Shown in pieces: positions 9,170-18,945 of a stretch of 64,000 nucleotides of DNA (positions are counted from its first letter, which is position 1; each line of letters starts with the position of its first letter). The position numbers were made by a program, and so were the translations under genes. Below the pieces are notes generated by a model. The model made no database searches and had not been told where the DNA came from. It saw nothing but the letters and a program-made list of their open reading frames with translations. This DNA is from an uncultured bacterium (GTDB lineage Bacteria; UBP6; UBA1177): positions 57,868-121,867 of the forward strand of contig CAJOFY010000003.1 of NCBI GenBank assembly GCA_905233945.1, given 5' to 3'.

Positions 9170-10690
9170 CTATTTCTTGCATTTGCCAACTCTGAACAGA
9201 GAAGCGTTTGTTGTTTCAAGCATGGTTTCCATATGGCATATACTCCGCAACTCAGCTAATGTGAAAGATTCCGGGATATTGCTCTCATTGAAATAAGCTA
9301 AATAACTGTTTTCAAAATCAGGAAGTTTGGTTGCTAAATTTTCCAAAGTAATACCTGTAAAGTCGCTGGAATTCCTGGCTTTTTTTAAAGGTATGTTTCG
9401 GGGTTTTAGCGTTCTGTCAATTAGAAAAAATGAATAAGTATCGTTGGTATAAACAACCCCTGAAAAAATATCCTGATGTTTCTTAAAATAATTTAAAAGC
9501 TCGTTTTCTTGCCACAAAGCAGAAGCGTAATCTCCGGCGCCGTTGTTTTTTCTAGAATTAATATCCTTGAATGTTGTTTTAGCAAAAGACATGATGAAAC
9601 AAATAAAAAATATTGCAAGAATACTGTATTTGAGAATTTTATTATTGCTTTGTAAATTGAAGTCAAAAACAATAAAATAGGCAACAAGCAAAAACGTAGA
9701 CAAAAACACGGGAGACATTAGCCTGTCATTTATTAAATCATAAGCTGTAGTTGTAGATGTTACTGTGATAAAAATGAAATAGATCAGAAAATAGCAAGCT
9801 GAAAATTTTATGATTTGGGGAGAATCAAAAACATATTTTTTTAATTCTTGCCGATAATTCCAAACAAAAGCTCCTAACACAAAAAAAGCGGCAAAAATTA
9901 CGAAATAATAGGAATTGGATAACCACAAGACAACGGTTAAAACAGCTCGGTCACAGTTTGAAATAAATCCTGTTATTGAAGATGCCCTTTTGCCCATCAA
10001 AGTTCCGGTAAAATAATAATTTCTGGCAAGGTAAAGAATATAGATCAAAGTCGGAATAGTTGAATAGCAAAAACATTTTTTGATTTTTTCGGATATTTCA
10101 CTTTCTTGAATCAAAATGTAGAGACACACTGAAGGAACAATTGCGACTCCGGCATAGCGCGTAAGAATTGCTAATGAAGTCAAAAATCCAGACAAAATTA
10201 ATCGTTTATAAGTTGTTTTTTCAATAGAAAAAGTAATAAGGAGAATAATAAATGTAAATAACGGTTCACTCCATGCAAAAGAAAAAACAAGGTTTGTTGG
10301 CTTTGAAAAAACAATAAAAAGACCAAAAACAAGTAATATCAAAAGGTTTTTTGTCAATTTACGGCATAAAAGCAAAGATAAAAAAGAGAAAATGAAAATC
10401 AGCACAATGTTGAAATAACGTGCCGCAACTAAACTGTCGGTGTTAAACAGTGTGGAAACAAAAGAAATCAAGGTCGGATAAAACGGAGGAAAAGTTGCAC
10501 TTGGGTTGTTTAATATAAAAGCAAGACCTTCTTCGGAAATAGTATCTGCCAGCTTTAAATATGTAATTGAATCAGGAGATAATCCTATTCCGTATTTTGA
10601 TGTCTGCAACCAAATCAACAATGCAGAAAAAAGTGAAATCAAAGAAGCTGCAATATAAAAGAAAATCAAGTTTTGTATTTCATTTTTCAT
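9170..10690 (-). CDS. Polytopic membrane protein, GT-C-type glycosyltransferase candidate
   Basis: The 506-residue protein has roughly ten to twelve predicted membrane segments. Its first periplasmic loop contains SPDSITYLKLADTI and PPFYPTL, the D-containing loop typical of GT-C enzymes that use polyprenyl-phosphate sugars, such as the GT39/ArnT-like families. It would then act on the outer face of the inner membrane. It overlaps the upstream GT4 gene by 4 bp (ATGA type). No O-antigen polymerase is otherwise visible, but its form does not match Wzy clearly. Confidence 0.65.
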   Translation of the reverse strand: MKNEIQNLIFFYIAASLISLFSALLIWLQTSKYGIGLSPDSITYLKLADTISEEGLAFILNNPSATFPPFYPTLISFVSTLFNTDSLVAARYFNIVLIFIFSFLSLLLCRKLTKNLLILLVFGLFIVFSKPTNLVFSFAWSEPLFTFIILLITFSIEKTTYKRLILSGFLTSLAILTRYAGVAIVPSVCLYILIQESEISEKIKKCFCYSTIPTLIYILYLARNYYFTGTLMGKRASSITGFISNCDRAVLTVVLWLSNSYYFVIFAAFFVLGAFVWNYRQELKKYVFDSPQIIKFSACYFLIYFIFITVTSTTTAYDLINDRLMSPVFLSTFLLVAYFIVFDFNLQSNNKILKYSILAIFFICFIMSFAKTTFKDINSRKNNGAGDYASALWQENELLNYFKKHQDIFSGVVYTNDTYSFFLIDRTLKPRNIPLKKARNSSDFTGITLENLATKLPDFENSYLAYFNESNIPESFTLAELRSICHMETMLETTNASLFRVGKCKK

Positions 10691-11901
10691 TTCAAAAGCT
10701 CCTCATAAAGCCGCAGATATTCTAGAGCCATTCTTTCTGAAGAGAATTTTTTACTTGCGTTCACGGCATTTTCTGCCATTTTTTCTCTCAATTCATAGTC
10801 GTCAAGCAGTTTTTCCAAGGCTTCAACTAATTTCTCTCCGTTTTTGTATTCAACGACAAAACCCGATTTGCCGTTTTCGACAATTTCAGGCACTCCGCCG
10901 GTTTCAAATGTGACAACCGGAAGTCCGCATGACATTGCCTCGACAATGGTCATACCGAATGTTTCAGCCAAAGTCGGAAAAAGATAAATATCCGCTGCAG
11001 AATAAAGTTTTGCCATGGTTTTAGAATCATTGACATATCCGTAGTCCTGCCAGTTTTCCGATTTTTGTCCGCTGTCGCCACCGATATTTAAGAAGAGAAT
11101 ATCGTTTCGGTTTTTCAACTTTTCAAAAGCCTCAAAAACAAATTCTCCGCCCTTAAAAGGATTTTTAACTCCGCCGTCTGATGAAAAAAGGATAATTTTC
11201 TTGTTGTCAGGAAGTCCAAGTTCTTTTCTTGCTTCGGATTTATCGGTCTTTGTGAAATTTTTGAGGTCGATTCCGTTATAAATCAAGCGTATATCTTTAT
11301 TTTTCAGAAAACTTTCTTCAACACATTTTTTGAGCCAGATTGACGGCGTGACAATAGTAAAATCGGCGGAATTGAAGATTTTATTTTTATAATTCCACAA
11401 GACTCTTGTTCTGTCTTTTTTGATTGAAGGGTAAATATCCAGTCTTTCACAGTTTTCGCAGCCGCTTTTCCATTTTTCACACTCAAATGAGTGGGCGCAG
11501 TGTCCGGTGATTGGGAACATATCATGGAAAGTCCAGACAGTGGGAGCAATTTTTGAAAGTTTTGGCAGAAGATTAGTCTGGAAGAATCCGCCGTGAATAT
11601 TGTGAATGTGAATTATATCTGGAGCGATTTGATAAGTCTTTTTCAGTATGAAATGAGATTCTATAGGCAAGAATTTGTAAAGATATCCGTATTCGGAAAA
11701 TATTCTTGAAAGTTTCTTATATCCGAAAACCGAAGTTTTTTCGCTTATCTGGAAAATGTTTTTTGTCTCTGTATTACAATTTTTCCTGACGATGAAATAT
11801 TGCTCAATGTTTTTATCTTGTTTTAGGCGGTCAGCCAGAAGTTGCATTAAAATTGCAGCGCCGCCTTGTGAAAAAGTTGAATTAATGTAAAGAATCTTCA
11901 T
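10687..11901 (-). CDS. Family 4 glycosyltransferase
   Basis: This 404-residue GT-B enzyme has INSTFSQGGAAILMQLLADRL at the N-terminus, HIHNIHGG and WTFHDMFPITGHC in the acceptor half, and the GT4 signature TLAETFGMTIVEAMSCGLPVV near residue 320, holding the E-x7-E pair that contacts the nucleotide sugar. Four cysteines in FECEKWKSGCENCERL are typical of WcaC-like members. Its stop and the start of the membrane protein overlap (ATGA), and its start shares one base with the stop of the upstream GT2 gene. Confidence 0.9.
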   Translation of the reverse strand: MKILYINSTFSQGGAAILMQLLADRLKQDKNIEQYFIVRKNCNTETKNIFQISEKTSVFGYKKLSRIFSEYGYLYKFLPIESHFILKKTYQIAPDIIHIHNIHGGFFQTNLLPKLSKIAPTVWTFHDMFPITGHCAHSFECEKWKSGCENCERLDIYPSIKKDRTRVLWNYKNKIFNSADFTIVTPSIWLKKCVEESFLKNKDIRLIYNGIDLKNFTKTDKSEARKELGLPDNKKIILFSSDGGVKNPFKGGEFVFEAFEKLKNRNDILFLNIGGDSGQKSENWQDYGYVNDSKTMAKLYSAADIYLFPTLAETFGMTIVEAMSCGLPVVTFETGGVPEIVENGKSGFVVEYKNGEKLVEALEKLLDDYELREKMAENAVNASKKFSSERMALEYLRLYEELLK

Positions 11902-12833
11902 TAAAACAACCTCTTAAAAATCTTTCCGATAAAACGTTTAAGTGAATATTTTGGTAAGCGATACTTGTTTTTTAATTTTAAAAATTCTTCAAAATTATCA
12001 GCATTTATTTCTGGATTTGATTTACATATATTAAAAATATGTTGCACCATCCAGCCGGAATAACGGCATAAAAAATGTCCTTTTTTTATTTTGTTGTCTT
12101 TTATGAAGCTGTCCAAAGATTCCAGTGCTTTGATCAGATCTTCCAGCCTTTTTTTGGATATTGATGTTTGAGTAGTCGATTTAGGATTTGCTCTATAAAA
12201 ATAAGCAGTGTATGGGATATAACAGAACGAATCTACAGAAGCCAGTAAAATCGGAGTAAAATCAGCATCTTCATGCCAGACTCTTTCTCTAAATTTTAAA
12301 TTCTGAACAGCTGTTTTCTTTGATAAATAAGCCCAAGGAACAACATTTAAATTAAAAAAACTAATTTCTCTCCAATTGAGTTTTGGATAGTAAACTTTAT
12401 TGATTTGAACACCTTGAAAATAGTAAGAATAATAAAAACGGCGTTTTGTATCTATATCTACAAATTGCAATGCACTGAAACACAGCATATCAACATCGAA
12501 CTCTTTGATGGCATCATAAAGGATCTGGCAGGCTTTCGTATCAATATAGTCATCACTGTCAACGAACCAGATATATTCTCCTATAGCATTTTCTAAACCG
12601 GTGTTGCGAGCTGCGCCTTGTTTTTTATTTTCTTTCTGACGGAATATTTTGATTCTTGAATCCTTTTTACTGTATTCTTCAAGTATTGTATATGAATTAT
12701 CTGTTGAACAGTCATCGACACAGATGATTTCGATATCTTTTAAAGTCTGGTTTATACAGGAATCAAGGCATTCTGCGATATATTTCTCAACATTATAAAC
12801 CGGAATTATTATTGAAATTTTTGGTTCAGACAT
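11901..12833 (-). CDS. Family 2 glycosyltransferase
   Basis: The 310-residue protein begins PKISIIIPVYNVEKYIAECLDS and shows EIICVDDCSTDNS and WFVDSDDYID, a complete GT2 core in the first 110 residues. The rest is the variable acceptor region, rich in aromatic residues (FYYSYYFQG). It overlaps the upstream GT2 gene by 8 bp. It should act at the cytoplasmic face on the lipid-linked glycan. Specificity is unknown. Confidence 0.9.
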   Translation of the reverse strand: MSEPKISIIIPVYNVEKYIAECLDSCINQTLKDIEIICVDDCSTDNSYTILEEYSKKDSRIKIFRQKENKKQGAARNTGLENAIGEYIWFVDSDDYIDTKACQILYDAIKEFDVDMLCFSALQFVDIDTKRRFYYSYYFQGVQINKVYYPKLNWREISFFNLNVVPWAYLSKKTAVQNLKFRERVWHEDADFTPILLASVDSFCYIPYTAYFYRANPKSTTQTSISKKRLEDLIKALESLDSFIKDNKIKKGHFLCRYSGWMVQHIFNICKSNPEINADNFEEFLKLKNKYRLPKYSLKRFIGKIFKRLF

Positions 12834-13836
12834 GAAGCAAATTCCTCAAACAATGATAAATATACCTCAAATGCGCTCTCGAATTGTCAAATGCTTTGGA
12901 TTTTCTAAAGAGTGTAAAATACAGTTTTAGTGAAGTGATATTGTTAATAATTCCTGTATCTAAAGCTTTTTTTTGAAAAAAACTAATGAGCTCCTGAAAC
13001 TTTATACCGTAACCGAAATTTTTACCTGCAGCAGAAATTTTTTCAAAAACATCCACTAATGCTGCTATTTCATCGATATTGTTAGGAATAAATTGATTGA
13101 ATAACAGGTCAAAATAAATTTTCTGTGTTTCAGGCATTAAACTTATTCCGATGTTTTGCAAGTTTGTCAGTCTTGTCCTGTTACCGTTGGCACTCTGTTC
13201 CTTTTTTGCCGCAGTACTGATTTGTTTTTCATGAACCCGGTAGAGTAGCAGCACTTCTGGTACGTTGGCAAATTTCCAATCATTGATTTTTCTGCAAAAC
13301 AATTCGTAATCCTGAGCCGATGCATATTCTTCGGAATAATAAAAAATTTGATCCGGAATCCTATAAATCACAGTTTGGTGGGGTATTGCACACGAAAAAA
13401 ACATAATATCGTGAATTTCTTCATGAGTTGCAGGTACTTGAATCACTTGTTCTTCCGCTCCGAAAGATTTCAACCAGCTTCCGCAAATATCAATATCGGG
13501 ATTTTGTTCCATAAAGTCGAATTGTCTTTGAAGTCGTTCCGGTAGAGCGATATCATCGGAATCCATCACGGCGAGATATTTTCCTTTAGCCAATCTATGT
13601 CCGTAATTTCTGGCAGAGTAGCATCCTTTTTTTCCGTTATTTTTAACAGCCACAATTCTCGAGTCTTTTGCGGCATAATCCTGAATTATCTGCCATGAAG
13701 AATCCGTTGACTGGTCATCAACGATAATGAACTCAAAATCGGTAAAAGTCTGATTTAATATGCTTTCTATTGATTCTTTCAAATATTGTTCTCGGTTATA
13801 AACCGGCATGACTACGGAAATTGCAGGATTATTCAT
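12826..13836 (-). CDS. Family 2 glycosyltransferase
   Basis: The 336-residue protein has AISVVMPVYNREQYLKESIES, FIIVDDQSTDSSW, GKYLAVMDSDDIALPERL and then CGSWL, the usual order for GT2 enzymes. The long C-terminal part is helical and probably sets acceptor choice. It lies 22 bp downstream of the methyltransferase gene and overlaps the next GT2 gene by 8 bp. Donor and linkage cannot be predicted. Confidence 0.9.
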   Translation of the reverse strand: MNNPAISVVMPVYNREQYLKESIESILNQTFTDFEFIIVDDQSTDSSWQIIQDYAAKDSRIVAVKNNGKKGCYSARNYGHRLAKGKYLAVMDSDDIALPERLQRQFDFMEQNPDIDICGSWLKSFGAEEQVIQVPATHEEIHDIMFFSCAIPHQTVIYRIPDQIFYYSEEYASAQDYELFCRKINDWKFANVPEVLLLYRVHEKQISTAAKKEQSANGNRTRLTNLQNIGISLMPETQKIYFDLLFNQFIPNNIDEIAALVDVFEKISAAGKNFGYGIKFQELISFFQKKALDTGIINNITSLKLYFTLFRKSKAFDNSRAHLRYIYHCLRNLLHV

Positions 13837-13858
13837 CTATTTACACTGTACACATTCC

Positions 13859-14620
13859 TTAAGCTTTATAACACACAAACAAATTCTCGTTGCAATTCAA
13901 TCCATATTTGGCAGGATAATTTTTGGAGATTTCGCTTGCCTTCACTCTAAATCCTGCCGATTCCAAACGATCCTTATAATCCATACCGTAAAGTCTGACA
14001 TGGTCATTCTGTCCGTATGCTTCAAAACGAGCATCTGGAGTGATTATTGTTTTATCTTCAAAAGTTGTTTCTAACTTTAATGCATACGGCACCTGCAAAA
14101 CAGCAAAGCCGGCAGGTTTTATTACCCGCCGTAATTCTTTCATTGCAACAATGTCATCCGGCACATGCTCCAATACATGATTGCAAATAACGACATCGTA
14201 AGTATTGTCTGCAATATCATGTAAATCCATAATATCAATATCTCGAACATAATCCGGGTACGAATATCCTTCACATCTTTTATCCCCGGCAGCGTATTCT
14301 ACATTCGGATGTTTCATTAAATATTTCGACAAATTAGATTCAGGAGCGATGTGCAGCAACTTGATATGTCTATCTTTATTTTCCGCGAAATAATAATCTT
14401 TAAAAAACAAATAAACCAAACGCTCTCTGTCAGTGCTATGACATACGGGGCACACTGCTTTACGGACTCCTGCTCCCACTCCGACATATTGTTTCCAGAC
14501 TTTTGCCGTGGTACCTATCGGTAAATATTCGTCAAAATGGGTGCGACATATTGGGCACTTATATTTTTTGAAAATTCCACAGATTTTGTTCTTTGCTTCC
14601 TTTAACAATCTTATTATCAT
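13859..14620 (-). CDS. SAM-dependent methyltransferase with N-terminal Cys pairs
   Basis: This 253-residue class I methyltransferase has the post-motif region DIDIMDLHDIADNTYDVVICNHVLEHVPDD and ELRRVIKPAGFAVLQVP, diagnostic of the Methyltransf_11 group. Two CxxC pairs near the N-terminus (KCPICRTHF and AVCPVCHSTDRERL) look like a small zinc site, a form common in methyltransferases of polysaccharide clusters. It could methylate a sugar hydroxyl or carboxyl group, perhaps as a chain-end cap. It sits between glycosyltransferase genes with gaps of 6 and 22 bp. Confidence 0.82.
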   Translation of the reverse strand: MIIRLLKEAKNKICGIFKKYKCPICRTHFDEYLPIGTTAKVWKQYVGVGAGVRKAVCPVCHSTDRERLVYLFFKDYYFAENKDRHIKLLHIAPESNLSKYLMKHPNVEYAAGDKRCEGYSYPDYVRDIDIMDLHDIADNTYDVVICNHVLEHVPDDIVAMKELRRVIKPAGFAVLQVPYALKLETTFEDKTIITPDARFEAYGQNDHVRLYGMDYKDRLESAGFRVKASEISKNYPAKYGLNCNENLFVCYKA

Positions 14621-14626
14621 TTTACA

Positions 14627-15682
14627 TCATTTATTTAGTGACAGATAATAATTGTACAATCGCTCTGATATAATGGCAGTTGAAAAATTATCCAGTGCGT
14701 ATTTACGATTTTTTTCTCCATAATTTTCTTTTGCCAGATCGAACCCCGTTTTTACTGCATTAAAAATAGAAGAATCATCATCGGCATCAAATGTCGGATT
14801 GCCTGTTTCCTTCAATAACAACCCCACATTCCCGACATTCGGTCCTGCAACTACTTTGCCCATTAGAAATGCCAGCAATACATTTCCGGAATTTAGAATT
14901 TTTTTTCTTTGAATCAATGCTAAATCCGATGCTCCATAATAATATGGCGTCAATTCATTGGGAATTGTGTAGTTTGCATAACCATTATATATAATATGCC
15001 CATATATTTTGCGTAACTTATTTTTTATCAAATATTTATATCGCTTTAGAATTTTACCAGGCATTCCTGTGTCATAAGATGGTGCCAATACATAAACATT
15101 GGTTTTCCTATATGATTCACCCACTTTCGAAGCCAAAATACGTTCTTCCTCGTCTCTAAATGCCCCGTAACATACTATGTATTTATTCTTTGAACTCAAA
15201 TTCAATTTATTACAACTATCATATTTGCTTGGGAAAAGAGTGTAAAATGTGTCATATACATGATGCGGCAATATTACATTAAGAGCATTGGGATATCTGT
15301 CTTCAAACAAATTTTTACTATAGGGTCCTAAATGAAATATCATATCACTTGCTGAATATACGGTTTTATATGTCGACACAATATTAACATCGGAACAATA
15401 ATGGGGCTCTAAATTGTGACAAGTTGCAACAATTATAATATTTTTTCTTTTCAAATCATTCAATCGTTTATCAATGTCATCAGAAGACTTTCCTGCATGT
15501 AGCAACATATTGGGCCATTGGATATGTATTATATCATATTTAAAAATTTCATCAGACCAGAAAATATCTATTCCATATCCCCAGTGTATTTCCGGATGAT
15601 TTTTGCTTATTCCCTCCATCAATGTTACAACATACTGATTAACAGTAGCATATGGGTCAGGTACGGCTTGATATATTTTCAT
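14627..15682 (-). CDS. GT-B type glycosyltransferase (divergent)
   Basis: The 351-residue protein has no strong GT4 signature but shows a GT-B outline: YDIIHIQWPNMLL and VATCHNLEPHY in the N-terminal half, YIVCYGAFRDEEER at the domain junction, and a C-terminal half with YYGASDLALIQRKKILNSGNVLLAFLMGKVV, the region that normally binds the donor. The gene is very AT-rich compared with housekeeping genes in the window, in line with transfer. It lies 6 bp from both neighbours in the operon. Confidence 0.65.
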   Translation of the reverse strand: MKIYQAVPDPYATVNQYVVTLMEGISKNHPEIHWGYGIDIFWSDEIFKYDIIHIQWPNMLLHAGKSSDDIDKRLNDLKRKNIIIVATCHNLEPHYCSDVNIVSTYKTVYSASDMIFHLGPYSKNLFEDRYPNALNVILPHHVYDTFYTLFPSKYDSCNKLNLSSKNKYIVCYGAFRDEEERILASKVGESYRKTNVYVLAPSYDTGMPGKILKRYKYLIKNKLRKIYGHIIYNGYANYTIPNELTPYYYGASDLALIQRKKILNSGNVLLAFLMGKVVAGPNVGNVGLLLKETGNPTFDADDDSSIFNAVKTGFDLAKENYGEKNRKYALDNFSTAIISERLYNYYLSLNK

Positions 15683-15688
15683 TTTTTT

Positions 15689-16672
15689 CTATTTAATAAA
15701 TTTTGCATAAAAATTACGAAAATACACTGCTCCAAATCTATATGGTAAATATCTATGTAAATGGAAAAAAATCATGCGGATGCTTTTTGTAAACTTATAA
15801 ATTTGTAATAAATTCCAATATCTATGTCTGCGTAATTGAATGTAAAACCAAATTAAATCCTGTTTGTTCCCAAAAGCTAGCAACTCTGTATATTTCAAAT
15901 GAATCCTGTGAAAAATGTAATTGTAGACTTCTTTTTTTTTATGCGCACCTGACTCAAAACAGTCATCAAGCATCTTCATATAAGCTAACCAATAATTGTA
16001 TATGTGCTTCAATCTATCTGTTCCTGATTGTATTGAATTGTTTCTGATATTGTAATAGTATGTAATGTCCTCTAAAATCACCATCTTTTTCATGTAACAT
16101 GAACACTTGAAGCTCCATGGAATATCTTCATGCAACAAACCTTCTTCAAACTGTATTTTGTTATCAACAAGGAATGATTTCCTACACAACTTATTCCAAG
16201 CCATCATGTATATCTTTTCTTCTGCATATAAATTTAATATATCATTATCATATGCTCCTTTGCATAATTTCAACCTGGGATAATTTGCGTTGGAATTGTG
16301 ACTATATTGCCCGATTACCATATCTACATCTTTATAAGTAGCAGCAGCTTCCACCATTTTTGATATGCAGTCTTTCGAAATTTCGTCATCACTATCCAAA
16401 TAATAGATGTATTCACCTGTTGCAGCATTCGTTCCTGTATTTCTTGCGGCAGACAACCCTCTATTGCTTTTATGGTGTAGAATCTTAAAACCTATCGGCC
16501 CAGAGTAATTTGATATGATTTCTTGGCACTTTTCTATGCTGTCATCAGGCGAACAATCGTCAACCAATATACATTCTATGTTCGGATATGATTGTGCAAT
16601 AATGGATTTAAGGCATCGCTCAATATATTGAGAAACATTATAAACAGGAATGATTATTGAGATTTTCGGCAT
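15689..16672 (-). CDS. Family 2 glycosyltransferase
   Basis: The 327-residue protein starts PKISIIIPVYNVSQYIERCLKS and shows ECILVDDCSPDDS, SAARNTGTNAATGEYIYYLDSDDEI and LLHEDIPW, a full GT2 core. The C-terminus is basic and aromatic and may lie on the membrane. Its start overlaps the end of the pyruvyltransferase fusion gene by 19 bp, pointing to translational coupling. The coding sequence is clearly AT-rich. Confidence 0.9.
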   Translation of the reverse strand: MPKISIIIPVYNVSQYIERCLKSIIAQSYPNIECILVDDCSPDDSIEKCQEIISNYSGPIGFKILHHKSNRGLSAARNTGTNAATGEYIYYLDSDDEISKDCISKMVEAAATYKDVDMVIGQYSHNSNANYPRLKLCKGAYDNDILNLYAEEKIYMMAWNKLCRKSFLVDNKIQFEEGLLHEDIPWSFKCSCYMKKMVILEDITYYYNIRNNSIQSGTDRLKHIYNYWLAYMKMLDDCFESGAHKKKEVYNYIFHRIHLKYTELLAFGNKQDLIWFYIQLRRHRYWNLLQIYKFTKSIRMIFFHLHRYLPYRFGAVYFRNFYAKFIK

Positions 16673-18939
16673 TTCGCCTTTACCTCTTCCGCCAATAAAT
16701 CAAAATACGATGACAATGCGGAATTGTCATAGGTACAATCTTGTATTTTTAACATTTCCGGTATTTCAGTCAAGACCTCGTCGATAGAATCGGCAAATTT
16801 GATATAAGGCAAAGATTTTATCCATTCAAAACTGCCGCTTATTTTATGATTATAATTCCCAATGATAATGGCTGGGGTTTCACTTACTGTTGCAAAAATC
16901 ATGCCGTGAAGTCTGTCTGTGATTACAAGTTTTGCTCCGCAGAATTCCTGCATTTTATTTCTGACGCACTCTGCCCGGTTTTCTTTAGTAACTTCACAGT
17001 CTGAATACATATCTGTTTCCCGAAATGGCAGATTCTGACTGTTTAAATATTCAATGATTTTAGCCGCTTCTGTGTCGTTGATTTTGCGTTCGGCATCACT
17101 TCTGAGGCAAAGAAGAACATCTTTTTGTTCGGAAGCTGTAACTCCGAAATCATTCTTGGAAGATGATAAAACGATGTCGGGAACCATCAGAACTTTGCAG
17201 TTCGGGTAAAGTTCCTTCATTATTTCGAAAGACTTTTGTTCGCGAGCAACTAAAGTTAAATTCGGATGGCCGTTGTAAAGTTTTATCGATTCCTCTTTGA
17301 TTCCGTCGTTTTTGTTATCCAGATAATAAATTGTCTGTGGAAAGATAATTATCTGGTTGTTGGGGAAATCTTTAATCAATTCGTGGCGAAAAAGTTCTTC
17401 TTCCGGCCATTGGTTTCCCATGTTTCCACCGCCCAAACCACAGATAACACTTTTGTGTGAAATCGCTTTTTTATAGAGCTCTCGATCTTTGTTATACTCT
17501 GAGAAAGTCAGTTCTTCTGTACTGCTGAGACCAGGATCAATTTTTTTTAAAAAATTTATTTGAGAGATTGTTATTGCACTATCTCCGAGATTTTTGTGAG
17601 TAGGAGAGCCGATAAGTATAAATTCAGGTTTTGCGGCTACTCTGAAATGCAGCCATGTTTTAAGGAATTTCTTTTTGAGGAACAAATGGTGATGAATATT
17701 GTTGTAGATTTTTCGAATTGAAAAATGTTGCAATTTAAACAAGAAAGATTGTTCATATTTTAACGGATGATTGAAGTCTAAACATAACAGCCATTTGATG
17801 TTTTTCCAATGTTTGTTGTGTTTTAATTCACTCATGTTTGCATTTAGCTTTTCATAAATATAGCGCCAATATGTTTTTAGAGCAAACGGCTCTTTTTGCT
17901 GCACAACAACATCTCTCATTTTATCAATATACAGCTCATAATTATTAAAGCCGAAATCTGTGGGATCAGCTTCTTCAACTATTAAGGCCGCGATGGTTCT
18001 GTAACATTTTTCACATTTACAACAATTATCTCCAGTTTGTGTTTCCCAGCACACATGAAGTGGTAAACATTTGCTTGAATTGTTATTGTGATATGTAACA
18101 ATGTTATGAATTTTGTCTTGTCTGTTGCATTCAAAACCATCATGAATAATTTGACAGTTGGCAAATCTGACAAAATTATCTATGGACGGATCTGAAGCGC
18201 ATCTTACATTTTGATCTGTTGTGCAAAAAGACGACGCTATATAAAGCTTTGAATATCCTAATATATAAGCTAACGGTGCCGCGTGCCCTATTAATCCTAT
18301 ACCATGTTTAACACCATGCCACCAATTATCATTTAGTTGTTTTTGATAGATGTTTGTCAGAATATCTTCCCTGTCAAATCGGCGAAAAGAGCTGCGAATC
18401 ATATATGTTTTAACTGAAAAGGACTCGGCAACTTTAGAAATAGCTTTTTGCACATGATTCCAGCCTTTTTCATTATAATAATCAAAATCAGAACCCCATA
18501 TAGATATAAAATCGAGATTTTCTTTTATGTGACGAATGAATGTATCAACAGAATCTACGCCACCTGAAAAAAACATGGCACAAAGATCGGATATATTTGA
18601 AGAGTTCGAAGAACTAATGTTGTTGACGATAATTTCTCCCCTAAATGAACAGGCGGGATACATATTGATATAACCTTTTTTAAATTCGGGGATTGAATTA
18701 AAAAATTTTTCATCTAATTCCGAAAGAATCAATTTGCTGTCAGTCACCCAGACTATAGGCAAAATATTTGACACAAAAGGTATGGCAAGAACAGAAAAAG
18801 GAACAGATTTAATAGAAATAGGATATTCAATGATAAAAGGATGATCTGAAAAGAAAATCTTTAAATCATCAGATACTTCGAAAATATATTGAAGTTTAGT
18901 GTTTTGAACATAAATTTCTTTTAAAGTTATTGTTCCCAT
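16654..18939 (-). CDS. Fusion of PP-loop ATPase-like domain and polysaccharide pyruvyltransferase
   Basis: This 761-residue protein joins two parts. Residues 1-340 contain FSGGVDS (125-130), the PP-loop that binds ATP in ATP pyrophosphatases, and a Cys cluster (C297, C306, C307, C309, C312: CWETQTGDNCCKCEKC) that recalls the zinc site of QueC-like enzymes. Residues 435-761 are a polysaccharide pyruvyltransferase/WcaK domain with IGSPTHKNLGDSAI, GLGGGNMG, FPQTIYY and TDRLHGMIFATV. The second half would add a pyruvyl ketal to the glycan from phosphoenolpyruvate. The first half may activate a carboxylate or another group with ATP; its substrate is unknown. No frameshift or internal start with a good ribosome site separates the halves. 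Confidence 0.8.
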   Translation of the reverse strand: MGTITLKEIYVQNTKLQYIFEVSDDLKIFFSDHPFIIEYPISIKSVPFSVLAIPFVSNILPIVWVTDSKLILSELDEKFFNSIPEFKKGYINMYPACSFRGEIIVNNISSSNSSNISDLCAMFFSGGVDSVDTFIRHIKENLDFISIWGSDFDYYNEKGWNHVQKAISKVAESFSVKTYMIRSSFRRFDREDILTNIYQKQLNDNWWHGVKHGIGLIGHAAPLAYILGYSKLYIASSFCTTDQNVRCASDPSIDNFVRFANCQIIHDGFECNRQDKIHNIVTYHNNNSSKCLPLHVCWETQTGDNCCKCEKCYRTIAALIVEEADPTDFGFNNYELYIDKMRDVVVQQKEPFALKTYWRYIYEKLNANMSELKHNKHWKNIKWLLCLDFNHPLKYEQSFLFKLQHFSIRKIYNNIHHHLFLKKKFLKTWLHFRVAAKPEFILIGSPTHKNLGDSAITISQINFLKKIDPGLSSTEELTFSEYNKDRELYKKAISHKSVICGLGGGNMGNQWPEEELFRHELIKDFPNNQIIIFPQTIYYLDNKNDGIKEESIKLYNGHPNLTLVAREQKSFEIMKELYPNCKVLMVPDIVLSSSKNDFGVTASEQKDVLLCLRSDAERKINDTEAAKIIEYLNSQNLPFRETDMYSDCEVTKENRAECVRNKMQEFCGAKLVITDRLHGMIFATVSETPAIIIGNYNHKISGSFEWIKSLPYIKFADSIDEVLTEIPEMLKIQDCTYDNSALSSYFDLLAEEVKAKCRKSQ

Positions 18940-18945
18940 TTTTTT

